Origin: Leptidea sinapis
Lineage: Eukaryota; Arthropoda; Insecta; Lepidoptera; Pieridae
DNA length: 64,000 nucleotides
Direction of reading: 5' to 3'
NCBI RefSeq assembly: GCF_905404315.1
Contig: NC_066294.1
Location: 9,325,501 to 9,389,500 of the forward strand
The position numbers and the translations under genes were made by a program. Numbering within the stretch: the first letter of the stretch is position 1; each line of letters opens with the position of its first letter. Positions 46,081-60,400 of this stretch are shown in pieces. The notes below the pieces were generated by a model, which did not search any database, was not told the DNA's origin, and saw nothing but the letters and a program-made list of their open reading frames with translations.

Positions 46081-47340
46081 TTCTTGACCATATCATTATA
46101 GTTGACTAGGCACTTAGTCAAATAAAAAATATATCTTTTTTAAATCATGTAAGTAATGTTATCATAATAAAAGTAATGAGAGTACTTTACCATAAAAATT
46201 CTTCTAATAACCCAGTACTATCATACTTAGTAAGGAAACTGTACCTAACATTTACACATTAACAAGCATAAAGCTACCTTGACTCTTTATTTTCTTCAAA
46301 AGAAAGTAATTCATAGTGAAGTTATTTACAGGAAAGAAAAGGTACGCTAGCTAGTACCTACTGCATGTATACGTGCAAAATATTTATTTATGATTAACTT
46401 CACAATTTAAAAAATAAAATTATTTACAAAACTTGTAATTTTTAAGTTTTTACAACTGTTGCTCAAATTACAGATACCTATAAACATACTCTTGCTGTCA
46501 CTTTAATAAATGATAGGAAATTGCATGGTTTTTGGTGCTAAATTCAGTAAAAATGTTACACAAATGAATTGGTGATGTGAAATGTGTAAAAAAAAATATT
46601 CGAAATGGCCTTTGTTTTGGATAAAACTTTTTAATCTGTCTGGCCAGATCTATGGGTTTACACACAGTTATCATATAAAAGGCCACTGTAATCTCTAAAG
46701 ATTTCCTAAGAGACAATATTAGCATGCCATTTAGAATAGACCATGTCTTCTTAAATTGTAGTCCACACGGTTCCAGATCTAGACGAGGGCCACTATTAAA
46801 CTCAATATTCCTGAACGTAGACTTTGAGTTAGTGCGAGAAAAGCGCGTCTTGCAGAGTCTTGCCGGAAATTAGGCTACAAAAAGTTCTTCATACTGTCTG
46901 AAATTGCTAACTTATCACCTAAATGAAGCTTTGTGTCTCTGTGATAAAACATCTTATAATACAATTTGTAATTTCATTAGCTGTCACGTTCATTGACCTT
47001 TAAATTTATTCCTTCAGTTCAGAAGATGTTTTTGTATTCCAGCCTCCCATTAGGACAGCAAGCGTTTTGATCGATTCACTCTCTTAACAATAGGGGCTGT
47101 TTTACAGCATGCCCTGTACATCAAGGTTAATTTTAGAATTAAACTTCTTTAGGCGCGTTATGAAAATTTGATGAGAGAATTAGAAGATGCGCGCGCATCA
47201 CTGTAACACTATTGTTACTATTGTAACAGGGTGAAGTTGGTTCCTAAAATTTTCTAACGTTTGCGACATTCGTTATTTTTTTTGGTTTCTTCGTTCATTA
47301 TTAGGATAGGCAAAGGGTTTAAGCCCGTACAGCCGTATTC
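46081..47340. other. Intergenic stretch, nothing recognised
   Basis: 1.26 kb without a supported gene or element. A 75-codon minus-strand frame at 46498-46725 has no motif I recognise. Confidence 0.35.
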
Positions 47341-47510
47341 GTTATTTAATAATTAACTGTGAAAGCCATCGTTGCAAGATTTTTACAATATTATTCTTTC
47401 TACAAACGTAGAATCGCACGAGGAATAAATAATTTTAAGGATTTTTGCTTTGTTAGGCCAAAGAAGTATATCTTCTTGCGTGTATACATAAGTACACTCA
47501 CACTTTTTTT
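47340..47510 (-). repeat. Dispersed repeat with CCAAAGAAGTATA...CTTCTTGCGTG
   Basis: GGCCAAAGAAGTATATCTTC and TGCGTGTATACATAAGTACA also occur at 58120-58310 and, more weakly, 16085-16225. Origin unknown. Confidence 0.45.
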
Positions 47511-47869
47511 TATATAAGAGGGGGCAAACGGGCAAGAGATTCACGCGATGGGCAGTTGTGAGGCAATCTCCATGGACATCTGCTGATTCCACATGACTGA
47601 CTGCCTGTCGCACGATGAAGTGACTGTGCGAAGCAAAACGTTCCTAGAAAAACCCGTGGTTGATCCCAGAAGTCAACATGATGGGGGGATTTCTGGATTA
47701 TTAAACGCAGAGAGAATCCCAATGGTGATTGATGTCATTTTTAATATACTAGACACTACCACTGCTTCGGAAACAAATGGCGATCTGAGAGAGAATTTAA
47801 ATCTGATTTACAATATTGTATTGTCATTGCTATTGCTCTAAAATAATCATAATTTAGTTCCATGCTGTC

Positions 47870-48180
47870 AGATCACTTCGATATTCAGCTGTGGAGTAGT
47901 AGAACTTACGATAGAGCCATTTTTTAATAAAACATTTAAATTTATTAATAGATAATGCCTGAACAGTGGCTGGGACTTATTTATACAAGTGTATACATTT
48001 ACACTTAAAGCTATTATGTATCTTATGAAGCCTACTAGAATTAGTTACAAGCAATCCCTTATTTCTAGTGTTATAATAATGAAAATCACTATTAAGAGCA
48101 AAAAGGTGACAATTTTTGTGAACATATATTATATTTTCATAAATGTACTAACAATGAAGATTTTGGTTGCTTAAACGGAC
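47870..48180 (+). repeat. Repeat fragment, inverted relative to 54180-54330
   Basis: CTAGAATTAGTTACAAGCAA, TCCCTTATTTCTAGTG and ATGAAAATCACTATTAAGAG are seen in reverse complement at 54200-54310. The pair brackets spondin exons 1 to 4. Likely LINE-derived. Confidence 0.5.
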
Positions 48181-48492
48181 TTTCACTGTGTATGTACACC
48201 TGGACCGAGAGTTGGATAAGACAAACGGCCCGGCAGTGTCTTAGTAATAATTTCCTGTTTGTATCGTTCGATACGGAACCCCAAAAACTACCGATTATTT
48301 TCGAATTAAATTAATTTCAATTTAGACGACAGAATCTTGTTCTTTACATAAAAGTTGCACAATTCCTTAAAACTTGGCAACGACTAAGCCTTCTTAACGA
48401 AGACTTTACCTGTAATATGAATTCAGTGTTTCAACATTGCAGTTCGGCGGTGACGCAATGAGATATCACTAAATCCTCCACTGCATTTCAAG

Positions 48493-51400
48493 ATGCTAGT
48501 CTTTGTAATCGTTTGTCTGTTATCACCGATCTCATCATCATCATCATCACCGTGTGAACGAGCGCCGCCGCACGCTCAGCCTGCCGATTCTGATTATAAA
48601 CTGGGAGTTGCCGGGGATCCAGACCTGTTCATACCTGGAGAATTATATTCAGGTAACACTTAGAACTCAATGCCTAGGTCTTCTTCATCAAAAGTCTACC
48701 GATCTTTTTATGGAAAAGGAATAAAAACGATCTTATGAGTTACCTGATGCTAAGGGTGAGTTCTATAGACTTACTTACTTACTTACAACTTAGCTGAGTT
48801 TAAGTTTAGCATAATCTTTGATTTCGTTTTCGTTTGGTAAAGTTCGTTAATCACAATTAGAAAAGTTTTTTACCGTAAGTAAACTCTGGGCAAATTCGAA
48901 ATACAGCCTATAGATGTCTCATCTCGGCCTAAGTGATCACCGGGCGGTGGTCACATTCTCTTGCAACACCAGAGGAAGCTCACAGGAGCTTTGCTGGCCT
49001 TTTCGCTAGGTCGTATCATCGTGGAAACACTGTTGATTGCTTTTGTAACTCTACTTGTACATAACTCTAAGTGCAATAGCAAAATAGCTTTGCTCCTCTT
49101 ACTCCCCGCATTGCATGTGTAAAAAAATAATTTGTAAATAGTTGTAGAAATATATATTAATGTATACATTAATATAATAAATATAAGATTAAAAAAAAGA
49201 ATATATAATTTTTTTAATCTTTAATCTCTTCATCAATATATAATAACTAGCTGACTCGACAGACGTTGTTCTGTAGCTGTTGTTTTATTGAAATTGTTTC
49301 ACAGCGGAACTGTCAAACCGTGCGTCATTAAATTCTCTCGCAGAAAATATGTCCATACAAAACAAATATTGGAAATAAAACTAATTATCGGTCCCAAATC
49401 GAAATAAGAACTATCCTATCTCTCAAGTTGGACTAAACTGCACTCCATGAATTAATCCCCATTTAAATCCGTTCGTTAGTTTAGGAGTCTATCGCGGACA
49501 AACAACGTGTCACGTAATTTATATATATTAAGATATATCAGTATAATTGGGTTTTGTTTAGCTATAACTCTTTTTTTTCGGCTGGGACATGTCGAAATTT
49601 TCATTCTTTGAGCAGCGATATATTTTATTTTTTATGTCAACGCGGATTTTCCAAACCTATTTTGCAGTTTCCCTACAAGGCGTAGACATCGGGCAAGGAC
49701 CCAAGCCGTTCGTGGGTTTCATAATATGGGCGGAAATAGAAAAGGAATTCAATGGAAGCGCAAACTCTACCAACAGTACAATTAGCAAATATTCTCCGGG
49801 AACGTTTCAGTCTTACGACGCGCAGACAAAGCCCAACGAACTGTGTCAACCGGCTGTTGTTAATACCACTACACATCCTAAAACTGAGATTCAGGTTAGC
49901 TAGGATGACGTTTCTTGGTTGCGATTTTTTACTGGCGAATGCAAGAGTTTCAGATTACAGACATAACTTAAACGTTTTTTTTATGCAGAAGGAGGACGAA
50001 CGAGCGTACGAATCACCTGGTAGGTGGTCACCGCCGCCCACATTCTCTTGCAACACCTGAGGAATTACAGGAGCGTTGCCAGCCTTTAAGGAAGGTGTTT
50101 CGCTTTTTTTGAAGGTACCTATGTCGTATCGTCCCGGAAACACCGCACAAGGAGAATATATTCCACAGCATTGTAGTTCGTGGAAGAAAGTTGTTTGTAA
50201 ACCGCACTGTGGAGGACCGCCACACATCTGGTGTCACACATGGTGGGGATAATATACTAATTTGTGGCGTGTCGTGCAAAGGTGGAACTCGGCGGCGGGA
50301 ATCAGGTGAAGCGGCTTTTCGGAACACTACCCGTGATAAACGCGGTAGAAGACACGCCATGAAGCGACGTCTCTACGCAACTCCAAGTGATCCAGCCGTT
50401 CACAGAGCACTGGGTCAACGACAATTCGAGCAGCGCTTCGTTACACGCGGTCAAAGGGATAGAGCTGATACTGGGGTGCACCAGACCAGAGATGACAGCA
50501 ATAATCCATACGTTTAAATAGCTTTATTCTACTTGCAATGTTTGTGTGTATGCGCTTTTAAATTCGGTCATATTTTCAAGTTAAATTAAAACACTTGCTT
50601 TAATCATTTAGATCAAATCCAATATTAGCTCCGTACTATTAAAACTTAATATTAAATTTCATTGTCATCATCATTACAGTCGGAAGACATCTTGTCGCAC
50701 GAGTTGCACATACTATTTTGCATTACAAATGCGACAATTTATGTATTATTAAACTTAAATTATAATTTTATTTATTAAATTAAGCTGCCAGACGCGTCAA
50801 CCTGAATTCAGTTTTGATATTTCGATTGTGTTTTTTTTTGTTATTATTTTAGCAATTTTATCTACATTTGCGTGTGCCAAGTATAATTTGCGTGCGATAA
50901 GTAAACTTTTCATTTACGAAAAAACTCACACGTAATATTAAAATGGGAAAACAGCTCTGTTTCAGCGGCAACAGCGAGCGCTAAGATGCTACTTTTCCCG
51001 CATGAAAAATACAATAAATATAAGAATTCGTATTCTGACAGGTGTTATGGAATGCTCCATCGGGAGCAGAAGTCACGTGTGTCCGTTTGTGCGCCAAAGC
51101 ATTTCATTCTGAGTCGGGCGTGACGTCATTACTAGCCCGGAAGCTGTGCCCGGCTATATCCACACCCACCATATTAATGAAACAACCAATAGTAGAACCC
51201 TGCTGTGCCTGTGACGAAGCTAAATATGAGGTAAGTTAATAGGCCGAAAAGTTAAGACAAATTATCCGCATTTCGAAAGTATTAAAATGTTTGCAAGAAC
51301 GACATCTCAAGTCAATTTCCTTAAATGCAAATATTGGGGTTGAGCAGGATATCAACTGTAAAGTAGATCCTGTAAATGAAGCCACAACCTGAGAGTTGAA

Positions 51401-54400
51401 CAAAGCATACAAGATTTTATGACTATGCGTCACTCGAACGATTGGCTCAGTTGAAAGAGCTCTCGCACGGTAAGCGAGAGGTCGTGGGTTCGCGAGACCC
51501 GCATCGTTCATAAAATTTTGTTTTCAAATTTTACTTGTATATAAAAATTGTATATAATAGTAGCTTTTACCCGCGACTTCATACGCGTGCAATACTTACT
51601 TTGGGCAGCATTTTTTATTTTTTAATATACTCACATTGCAAATAATACACAATAAATGCTGTGGTTAGTACATTTTTAAAAGCTACCAACTATAGAACTG
51701 TCATCCCCACACAGGTGTAAATTTTAGAAACGCTAGAACAAATATTTATTTATTACTTATTAAAGGATTAAATACAAATTTTCATAGTCTTACCTTCGAT
51801 AATGACGAACTTTCATACAAATTTCCAACCCCTATTTCAACCCCGCCAAGTTTTTTTTGTCGCTATAAAAGATAGCCTATGTCCTGTCCCAAGCTCTTGT
51901 CTATCTCTGTACTAAAATTTTATCAAAATCGATCAGTTCAATCGATTAGGCGTGAAAACGTAACAAACTTACTTACATTCACATTTATAATATTACTAGG
52001 GGTATCTATTTAGCAATTTCAAAAGTCCTGACAATAAGCTTGACTCTTTAGTTGATACACACACACACACACTCACGCCTTGTTCGGCGAAAACAACAGA
52101 CCGCCACTTGATTCTATCCTTACAAACCTCACGCGCTTCCTTTACATTCATAACTGTTCTCATACATGCTCGCCCATTCCGGGTACTTCGGATCTTTCCA
52201 TTTTTCAAAACGCCCCCAGTTTAGCGACGAACGTCCTACGAGATCCCCTGTGACGATTTGCGCACACATAAGTACTTGCCTTTTACGTAGGTCACACTAA
52301 AAGTTTTGCGTAACTTAAAGAAACAACATGTTATATCCAAAATATTATGATTATTGCTTTTCAAAATACTCTCCTTTACATTTTAAACATTTTTTCATGC
52401 GATCGAACCATTTTTTTTAAACAGGAGGACCACAGATCTGAAGGCATGTTTTCTACGTGCTGTTTGCACGCTATCACTGCCTCTTCGGAATTGGTAAATG
52501 TAAAACCTCTCATCAAATCTTTGATTTTGGGGAAAATACAGAAATCACAGGGTAGCATGCACATAGACCCTCGGTCGGGGCTATGTGCAGTATGGGTGAC
52601 GTGTTGTACTTTTTCGGAAGCTAAAAATGATTTAGTTTTGTTGGCCGTGTGTGAAGCGGTGTTGTCATGATGTAGGAGATCGCGCTTTTTGGTTGTCTTT
52701 CGCGAACCTTTTTTTAACAGCCTGGGTAAACAAATGGTAGAATACCACTCGGCATTAACACTCTTTTGATCTTCAAGTGGAATTGTATAGGTGGGACCCG
52801 TAGCTGAGAAAAAAATGCGATCATTTTTTTCCCAACGTTTCTCGCCTGCCTCACTTTTGTTGGCCTGTTCTTATTCTCAAACACCCATTCACAAGATTGC
52901 TGTTTTTTTCGGGTTCAAAACACAAAATGTACATTTCGTCTCACATGACAATGTCATAAACATCATTAGAATCTCCGTTGTCGTAATTCATTAGCATCTG
53001 TGAGCACCATTCCACGCGAGCCCGCTTCTGCTCCGCTGTCAGTTCATGAGGGATCCAACGACAACAAAGTTTCCGAACTTTCAATTCTTCGTGTAAAATT
53101 TTCAGAATTTGGCTCATACCAATCCCCAATAGTACTCGAATTATCTCATAGGTAATCCGCGCGTTTTCTTCAATTAGCCGCTTAATAGTAGATACATTAT
53201 TTTCGTTGACAGCAGTTGAAGGCCGCGAAAATCGTTGTGTAAAGAAACCCGACCTTTCTCAATTTCAGCAAACCATTGCCTTACGGTGCTCAAGGTGTTT
53301 CTCTCCCAAAAGCATTTTGAAGACGAGCGGCACAGTCTTGCGGAGAGAGAGAACTTTTAAAATCATAAAAAATCATCGTCTAAAATCTTTTCAACTTAAA
53401 TCCACTTTCGTTGCGTACGTAGAACTTTGATGTTTGATAAAAAAAAAACAATTGACAAATGATTTAACAATATATAATATACATTTTTTTAGTTTTTTTT
53501 ATTACTAAGAAGGTTCCAACGTTTCAAAATATATAACATTCGAAATCCAAATAGTTCCGATTAGCTAGAAGTGCAAAACTTTAGTGTGCCCCATGTTTGA
53601 TTTGTCATTCTTTCTTCTCTGCTCATCCGCTCCTTAGTTGACCTCGATTAAATTTTGTTTCTCGTTTAAACTAACTTATTTGATATTAGTTAATATTGTT
53701 CGTAGTTTTAGTTGTAGTATTACTTTATCTCATCTAATTAAAAATAAATGTCCGGACATGTCCGGATTGATACAGACGGATGGGTTCCCTATATATATGC
53801 CATTATGATGCGATAGCAGAAGTATTCAAGGATGGATGTTTTGTAGCACCAGATTTTTATTTTAAATCAGGTTACATTCGAAGGACTCTGGTCAAGGAAT
53901 ATTCACCCACGTGATTTTCCACCGGAGACAGAGCGAGCTCACTTCAGTGATGTGATCGGCGCATCGCACACTGCTCAATACAGAGTCTGGCAAGAAGGAA
54001 GGACTGCCACTGCCGGCCTTAAGAGATTGGCTGATGATGGTTCAGCCACTACTCTTGAAAAAGAATTGAAGTCAGAGGTAGGTCAATCATTTAGATGATT
54101 GGACTAGACTTTTCTTTACCTTGATTCTTATCTTTCTGTGTTCTGTGGGTAAAACGTAGTTATTATGACTGTTCATTGTCAGTACATTTATGAAAGTTTA
54201 ATATATGTTCACAAAAATCGTCGCCTTTTTACTCTTAATAGTGATTTTCATTATTATAACATTAGAAATAAGGGATTGCTTGTATGTAATTCTAGTAGGC
54301 TTCATAAGATACTTACACAATAGCTTTAAGGATAAATATTATAAGTACACTTTTAATACCGTTTTTGCAAACGGTTGATTTGAATGGTGATTTTTGAAGT

Positions 54401-57400
54401 ATGTACCTGGGCCTCAACCGAACCCGTTTCTCATTCTTCAAAAATTGTTTACTTATAATATACAAATATTTTTTTTAATAATTGCAGAGCGAACACATAA
54501 GGACCATAATAAAGGCTCGAGGGATTACATGGCAGCAGGTATCTGGGGGAGGAATACCCAGCACCTTCGCTGTATTCAGGGTAGACGCCAAGCACCATTT
54601 GGTGTCGTTAGCTTCCAAGCTGGCGCCATCTCCAGACTGGTTCGTGGGAGTCTCAGCTCTGGAACTGTGCAACTCAAATTGCACTTGGACACAATCTGCA
54701 ATACTACCCCTGTATCCTTATGATGCTGGAACCGATAACGGTATTACTTACACGGTATGTTATAGAGTTCATTATTAACCGACTTAAAAAAAGGAGAAGG
54801 TTCTCGATTCGTCTCAATACCTCAAAACTTTCGACTGGGTGAACCGAATTGATAATCCTTTTTTTATTTGAAACCTGGTGCTTCCCGTGTGGTCTGACAA
54901 TGGCATCCATGAACGTATAGCAAAGTGGATGATAAATTTACGAATAACTCAATATCGCGCCAACCGATTTCGATGATTATTTTTTATTTGAAAGGATATA
55001 CTTCAAAGGTAGTTTGGTGAGAGTTTGGTTAGATTCTGATTACGGAATCCATGACTAAGTAACGTAACTCTTCAATTCTTAGGAGCAAATTAACTATACT
55101 CGGCCGAATCTTTTTTATGGTATCCGGATATTTAAGTCATCTGTCATGACATAATTATGGCCAAGTAATTGTCGTAGTTGAATATGATGATAAATGGGAC
55201 TTCTTAACGACTTACAGTAAGGGTGCGATCTGTGGCAGAATTTCTTACCGTCTGTAATCAAATTGCGAAGCGCTTACGTTCATTGCTGTGTTGAAAATTT
55301 AGTATATCTGCATATATTTAGCCAAATTGTTAGTTAATGTACTTTAAATTCACTAAAAATCATAAAATAAAAATAAAATTAACAAAAAAACAACCGACTT
55401 CAAAAACAATAGATATACTTAATTAATATGCACTAAAAAGTATAAAAATAATTGCGTGTTTTTATACAATCTAATTAATTAATCTAATTCTAGTTACAAT
55501 TATTGTAATTTTTGGAGTCGGTATCATACAAGATAGGTTTGTAACTACATACATAGTTATAGGAGAGATGTGCTTGAGTTGTGAGGAGGCGAGAGGCGAG
55601 AGCGAGTCGCAGCGGAAGGACACCGATTCCAAAAATGACAATAATCATAGCTAGAATTAGATTAATTAATTAGATTGTAGAAAAATACGCAATTATTTTT
55701 ATACTTTTTAGTACATATTATATCTATTGTTTATTGAAGTCGGTTGCTTTTTTGTTATTTTTTTTTTATTCGATCATAGATTTTTTAAGGACAATAAGGG
55801 ACGAGACTAGCAGAACGTTCAGCTTAGATTAGACAGCAGGATTCTTGAAAAACAAACAAAAATCCTCAGTGGCACTACAATTGCGTGCGCCACCTTGAGA
55901 CATAAGATGTTAAGTCTTATTTGCCCAGTAATTTCACTAGCTACCGCACCCTTCAGACCAAAACACATTAATGCCTTCAGATAACTGCTTCCAGCTGAAA
56001 AAGGCACCGTTGTGGTAAACACAATTTAGCCGGCATCCTGTGCAAAGGAGCCTCCCACTACTAAGTGCCCATAGTCGCCCCCGGGGAAGCACAGAGCACA
56101 GTTTCTGCTGCTTCCAGAGTTATGGTATTCCCAAAAGTATTTAGATAATTAAAAAGAAAACGTACTTACTTTTCGACATCTATGTAAATGTCAAAATAGT
56201 ATATTTAGGGCGTAAGGGATGTTGAATGAATAGATTATAGAATTACCACAATAAACCGCGGGGTCGTTTGCTGATAGTGGTTTCTGAGTAACACTAGGGT
56301 GGCTGTTCTAGCAACAGAGTCAGAATGAGATCGATTTGTACATTAATGGACGAAAATTACTTCTATATTGTGAATTAGAAGCCCAAACTACACTAAATCC
56401 TAAGATTTTGTAATAAACACTAATATTTACCAGCTGTTCGAACCGTTGTCTTTACCTCGAAAACACGGTAACTGTTGAAAATGAAACAGACATGTAATAC
56501 GAGTAAAATCTAGAAGTAACCTGAAAACAATATTAATGAAAATTAAGTAACTGAATTTAATTATGTCGTTATGTGACCATGATAGAGTAAATATAAAAGT
56601 AGCGAAGTTTTTTAAAACCTGAAACTTTTTAGTCCCATCGCAGTCCTACAATACCAGCTGCCCCAGTACGTGCTCTACGTCCTGATTGGCCCCGGGATGC
56701 TCGATCGCCCTTCTTCAGCACTACGGGAGAAATCAGACCGTTCGCCCGATTGAGACTCAACAGACTTCGTCTCTATGAGAAGAATTGTGATACCGGTGAG
56801 GACAGAAATAAGGAAGTAGTTTAGTTTAGCCACAAAGTAGGGATGGATACTTTGTTTAGTTCCGTAGAAAATGTAAGATAGGGAACCTATTATAGATACA
56901 GCAAGATAAAAAAACTAAGCGTACATATTGTTACTGTAACAGTTTCTGATTGACAGGTCGTAAACAGTCAGTCACGCTTGGTATTAGCTCCTTAGTAGTT
57001 TGAATATTAAACTAGCCAATCACTAGCTAACTTACACACAAAGGGCTCTATTTAACCAGACCAGTTTCGATTTGTTAAAGCTATATCACTGAGACACCAC
57101 GGTGTCGCAACCAGGTGCTGCTACCAATAAAATATATACAGCTCTATAGGGTCGAGTTACTCAACTGGTGGCCGTTTGTTTGCGCAACTAACTGTGGTTG
57201 CGCGACCAGCTCGGACGTGTCATGACTCTGGTGTCAAGTTTGGTAGCGTACGGACACTAAGGTGGCGCGACCGGTTGCACCACCTTGGTGTCTCAGTGAT
57301 ATAGCTTTAACAAATCGAAACTGGTCACGTGAATTGGTCTATGGTATTACATGCCTTTCTTGAACTTACCCATATTTGCATTTTCAGAGCATGGAGGAGA

Positions 57401-60400
57401 AGATACTAGAGAGGGTGAAGCTTCCGGTATGGGGTCTTGTGGCACCCATACGTGGGGTCCGTGGGGTCCCTGCAGCGTGACATGTGGAACTGGCCGCTCT
57501 GCACGACAACGAAACTACATGTGGCCTTCCAGAGCAAACGCCGATGGGTGCAGAGTCGCGCTAACTGAATTTAAATCTTGTAATGGACCCAGAATGAATT
57601 GCAGGTTATTTATTTTACTCTGTGGTTGTACTGATTGTACTGCGGTGGGGGGCTTTCTTAGCTGCATCTCCCTCAGATTGATTGCAGGGAACAGTTTTGT
57701 AACCTTGCAGAATTTAATATAAAATTATGTACTTATATTAATTTAAATTTACTGAATTTATTGCAAGTTTAAAAAATCGGGCCAAGGGTGAGTGTTGTTA
57801 TTATACTCTTGCGATGTCTTATTCTTATCATAATCATTTTTAAGTTACATTTCTTTTGTCACGAGAGGGAAAAAATATAAATGTGAATTTACACGATGCG
57901 CGCGATCACCGTCACGCAAATTTGTCACCCTGAAGTTAGCTGGCCAATTCGACCATTTCTATCATACTTCAGCTACCAAGTCTCTCGTAACCCGTATGTC
58001 TAATTGTCTACTGAATCGCAACCAATGCACGAAAATTAAATAAATTTCAATAAATAATCTCAATTTATATACAAGTTTTAAAGTAGTAATTTCTCTCTAA
58101 TTGCATAAAAATAATTTATTACACTTTATTTAACTAAATTATGCGGTATAATATTATTTTCATTGATTGTAGTTAATACTTTCTTTATTTCGATTTTGTC
58201 ATTTTTACAAACGTAAAATAGCACGAGGAACGCCAAAGAAGAATAACTTCTTGCGTGCGTACATAAGAACATACACATTTTTTTATTCCTTACAGAAAAC
58301 CACAATAACCGATCAGTTACCAACAACAAGCAGCCCACGTTCACGTGTTTGCGCATGGATCAGCCAGCGCTCCCGTCACAAATAGATGGTTTAGATTGTG
58401 CAATATAGTATTTGCAAGTCCCACCCTACATTACCAAGGGACGAGATGAGCAGGACCTTCAGCTGATGGTAATTTATACGCCCTGCCCATTACAATGCAG
58501 TGCCACTCAGGATTCTCGAAAAAACCCTGAAAAATTCTGAACAGAACTACAATTACGCTCGTCACCTTGAGACATAAGATGTTAAGTCTCATTTTCCTAG
58601 TAATTTCACTAGGCACAACGGCCTTCAGAACGAAACATAATAATGCTTACACATTACTGCTTCACGGCAGAAATAGGCAGTACCCATAATCTAGCCGGCA
58701 TCCTGTGCAAATAAGCCTTCCACATATACCATATGCCCTAAATCGCCTCTTGGGAATATTACTTCCCTATTCTTTTTATACCTCGATGTAAAACCAGGTC
58801 TAAAATATTTTTTAAAGTTTTAATTACTGTGACAGAGTTCAATCTGAATACGAGCCAGACCCTGCGGAATCGTCGGGTCCTTGCGCCGTGTCACCTTGGT
58901 CCGAATGGTCTCCGTGCGAGGGGTGCGGGGTTCGTGCCCGCACGAGGCACTATATAGTTCCCCGTGCTCATAAACGATGCAGTGTTGGATTCAGAGCGCG
59001 GACTGTTTTAAGCCAAGCTATGCCTTGCGACGCCGGACCCTGTTTTAAGTATGTCAAAGATTATTCTCTTAAAACAGCATAAAACTACGAGTTTATTTTT
59101 TAACTAGCTGATTCCCGTGACTTCGTGCGCGTACGCACATGACAGCACGGAGTCCTTATGAAAATCGTTGTTATATAATCTTTAATAACTTTATATTAAA
59201 TGAAGATAATATCATAATATTCTTTAAGACAAGGGCCAAGTATTTATTAAAGTAATCAGTCAAACATAGAAGGCTTTTTTCCGTGTTCACAAGTGAAAAC
59301 CTCTTTCATTTTATTTATATAGATTTTACCATATCACTATATTAGTTAAGTATAATGTCGGTCAATGTGGTGACTATTTCGCATTGTTAATTGATTTAGT
59401 AACTCTTTAGTTTAAGATGTTGGCAGAAGCTAGTATTAAATAAAGTTTGCACTCGTTTTTTAAACTTGATACCATTTTTATACTTTTGATTTCAGACCTC
59501 CTGGAGCTTATAAGAACGCTACAAACTTTGACTGGTTCTTTGTGGTAAGATTTTTTTCTCGTAATCCTTTAGGCGATAGGGTAAACATAAACTGGTACAA
59601 ACTAGGTTAAACTAGTTTTTCCCATCGGCCTTTGGACAAATGTGCTTAGCCTGGGGTTATCCTGTTGAGCCTAACATGAATAAGTACAGCTCAGGATAAA
59701 CTGGTTTGGCCTAGTCCATACTAGTTCCGCCTCGTTTAAGATAAACTGATTTGGCCTAGAAAAAAAGTTTGTGGTTCAGTGGTTTAGGCGTAAAAGATGC
59801 GGCGGTTTGGGCTGTGTTGCCAGTTGGAGATAGACATATTGTCGCGTAGCAACGCTTCGACGTATATGACGAGAGTTGTTAAACGTCATATCGTGCAGCA
59901 ACTTACATGACGAGAGTTGTCAAACTTCAAGACATTGATAATTTCAACAGCTGCGTCAGCAATACTCGTAGCTTTAGCGTAAAAGTGTTTACTTTAGACG
60001 CTGTAGACCCGGGCTCGATACACCTACCAGTGTATGGAATATTTTGGGTTTTGCAAAGATAATGGAAATTTCTAGTAAGTTCAAGATCAAATCGAACAGA
60101 GTAAAGAGCATGGAAAATGTGTAAGCAGGATAACAATAGTTAAAAGAAATTTCTTGTACAATTTCAATTTAAAGATGGAATGGGGAAATTATTTTGAAAA
60201 TAGAACAGATCCGGGGGTATATAAGCCGTACTAAGCGTGGCCTACGGCAGTTCTAGTTCTGACTCGAAAGTGATCCAGGTGAAGAAGAAGAAGTAAAGAA
60301 GAAGTAGTGAAAAGTGCCAAGTGATCCAGGTGAAGAAGAAGAAGAAGCTAGACTTAGTGTTCGGTGCGGTGTGACGCGTTGAAGATACCGCCGCCCACAA

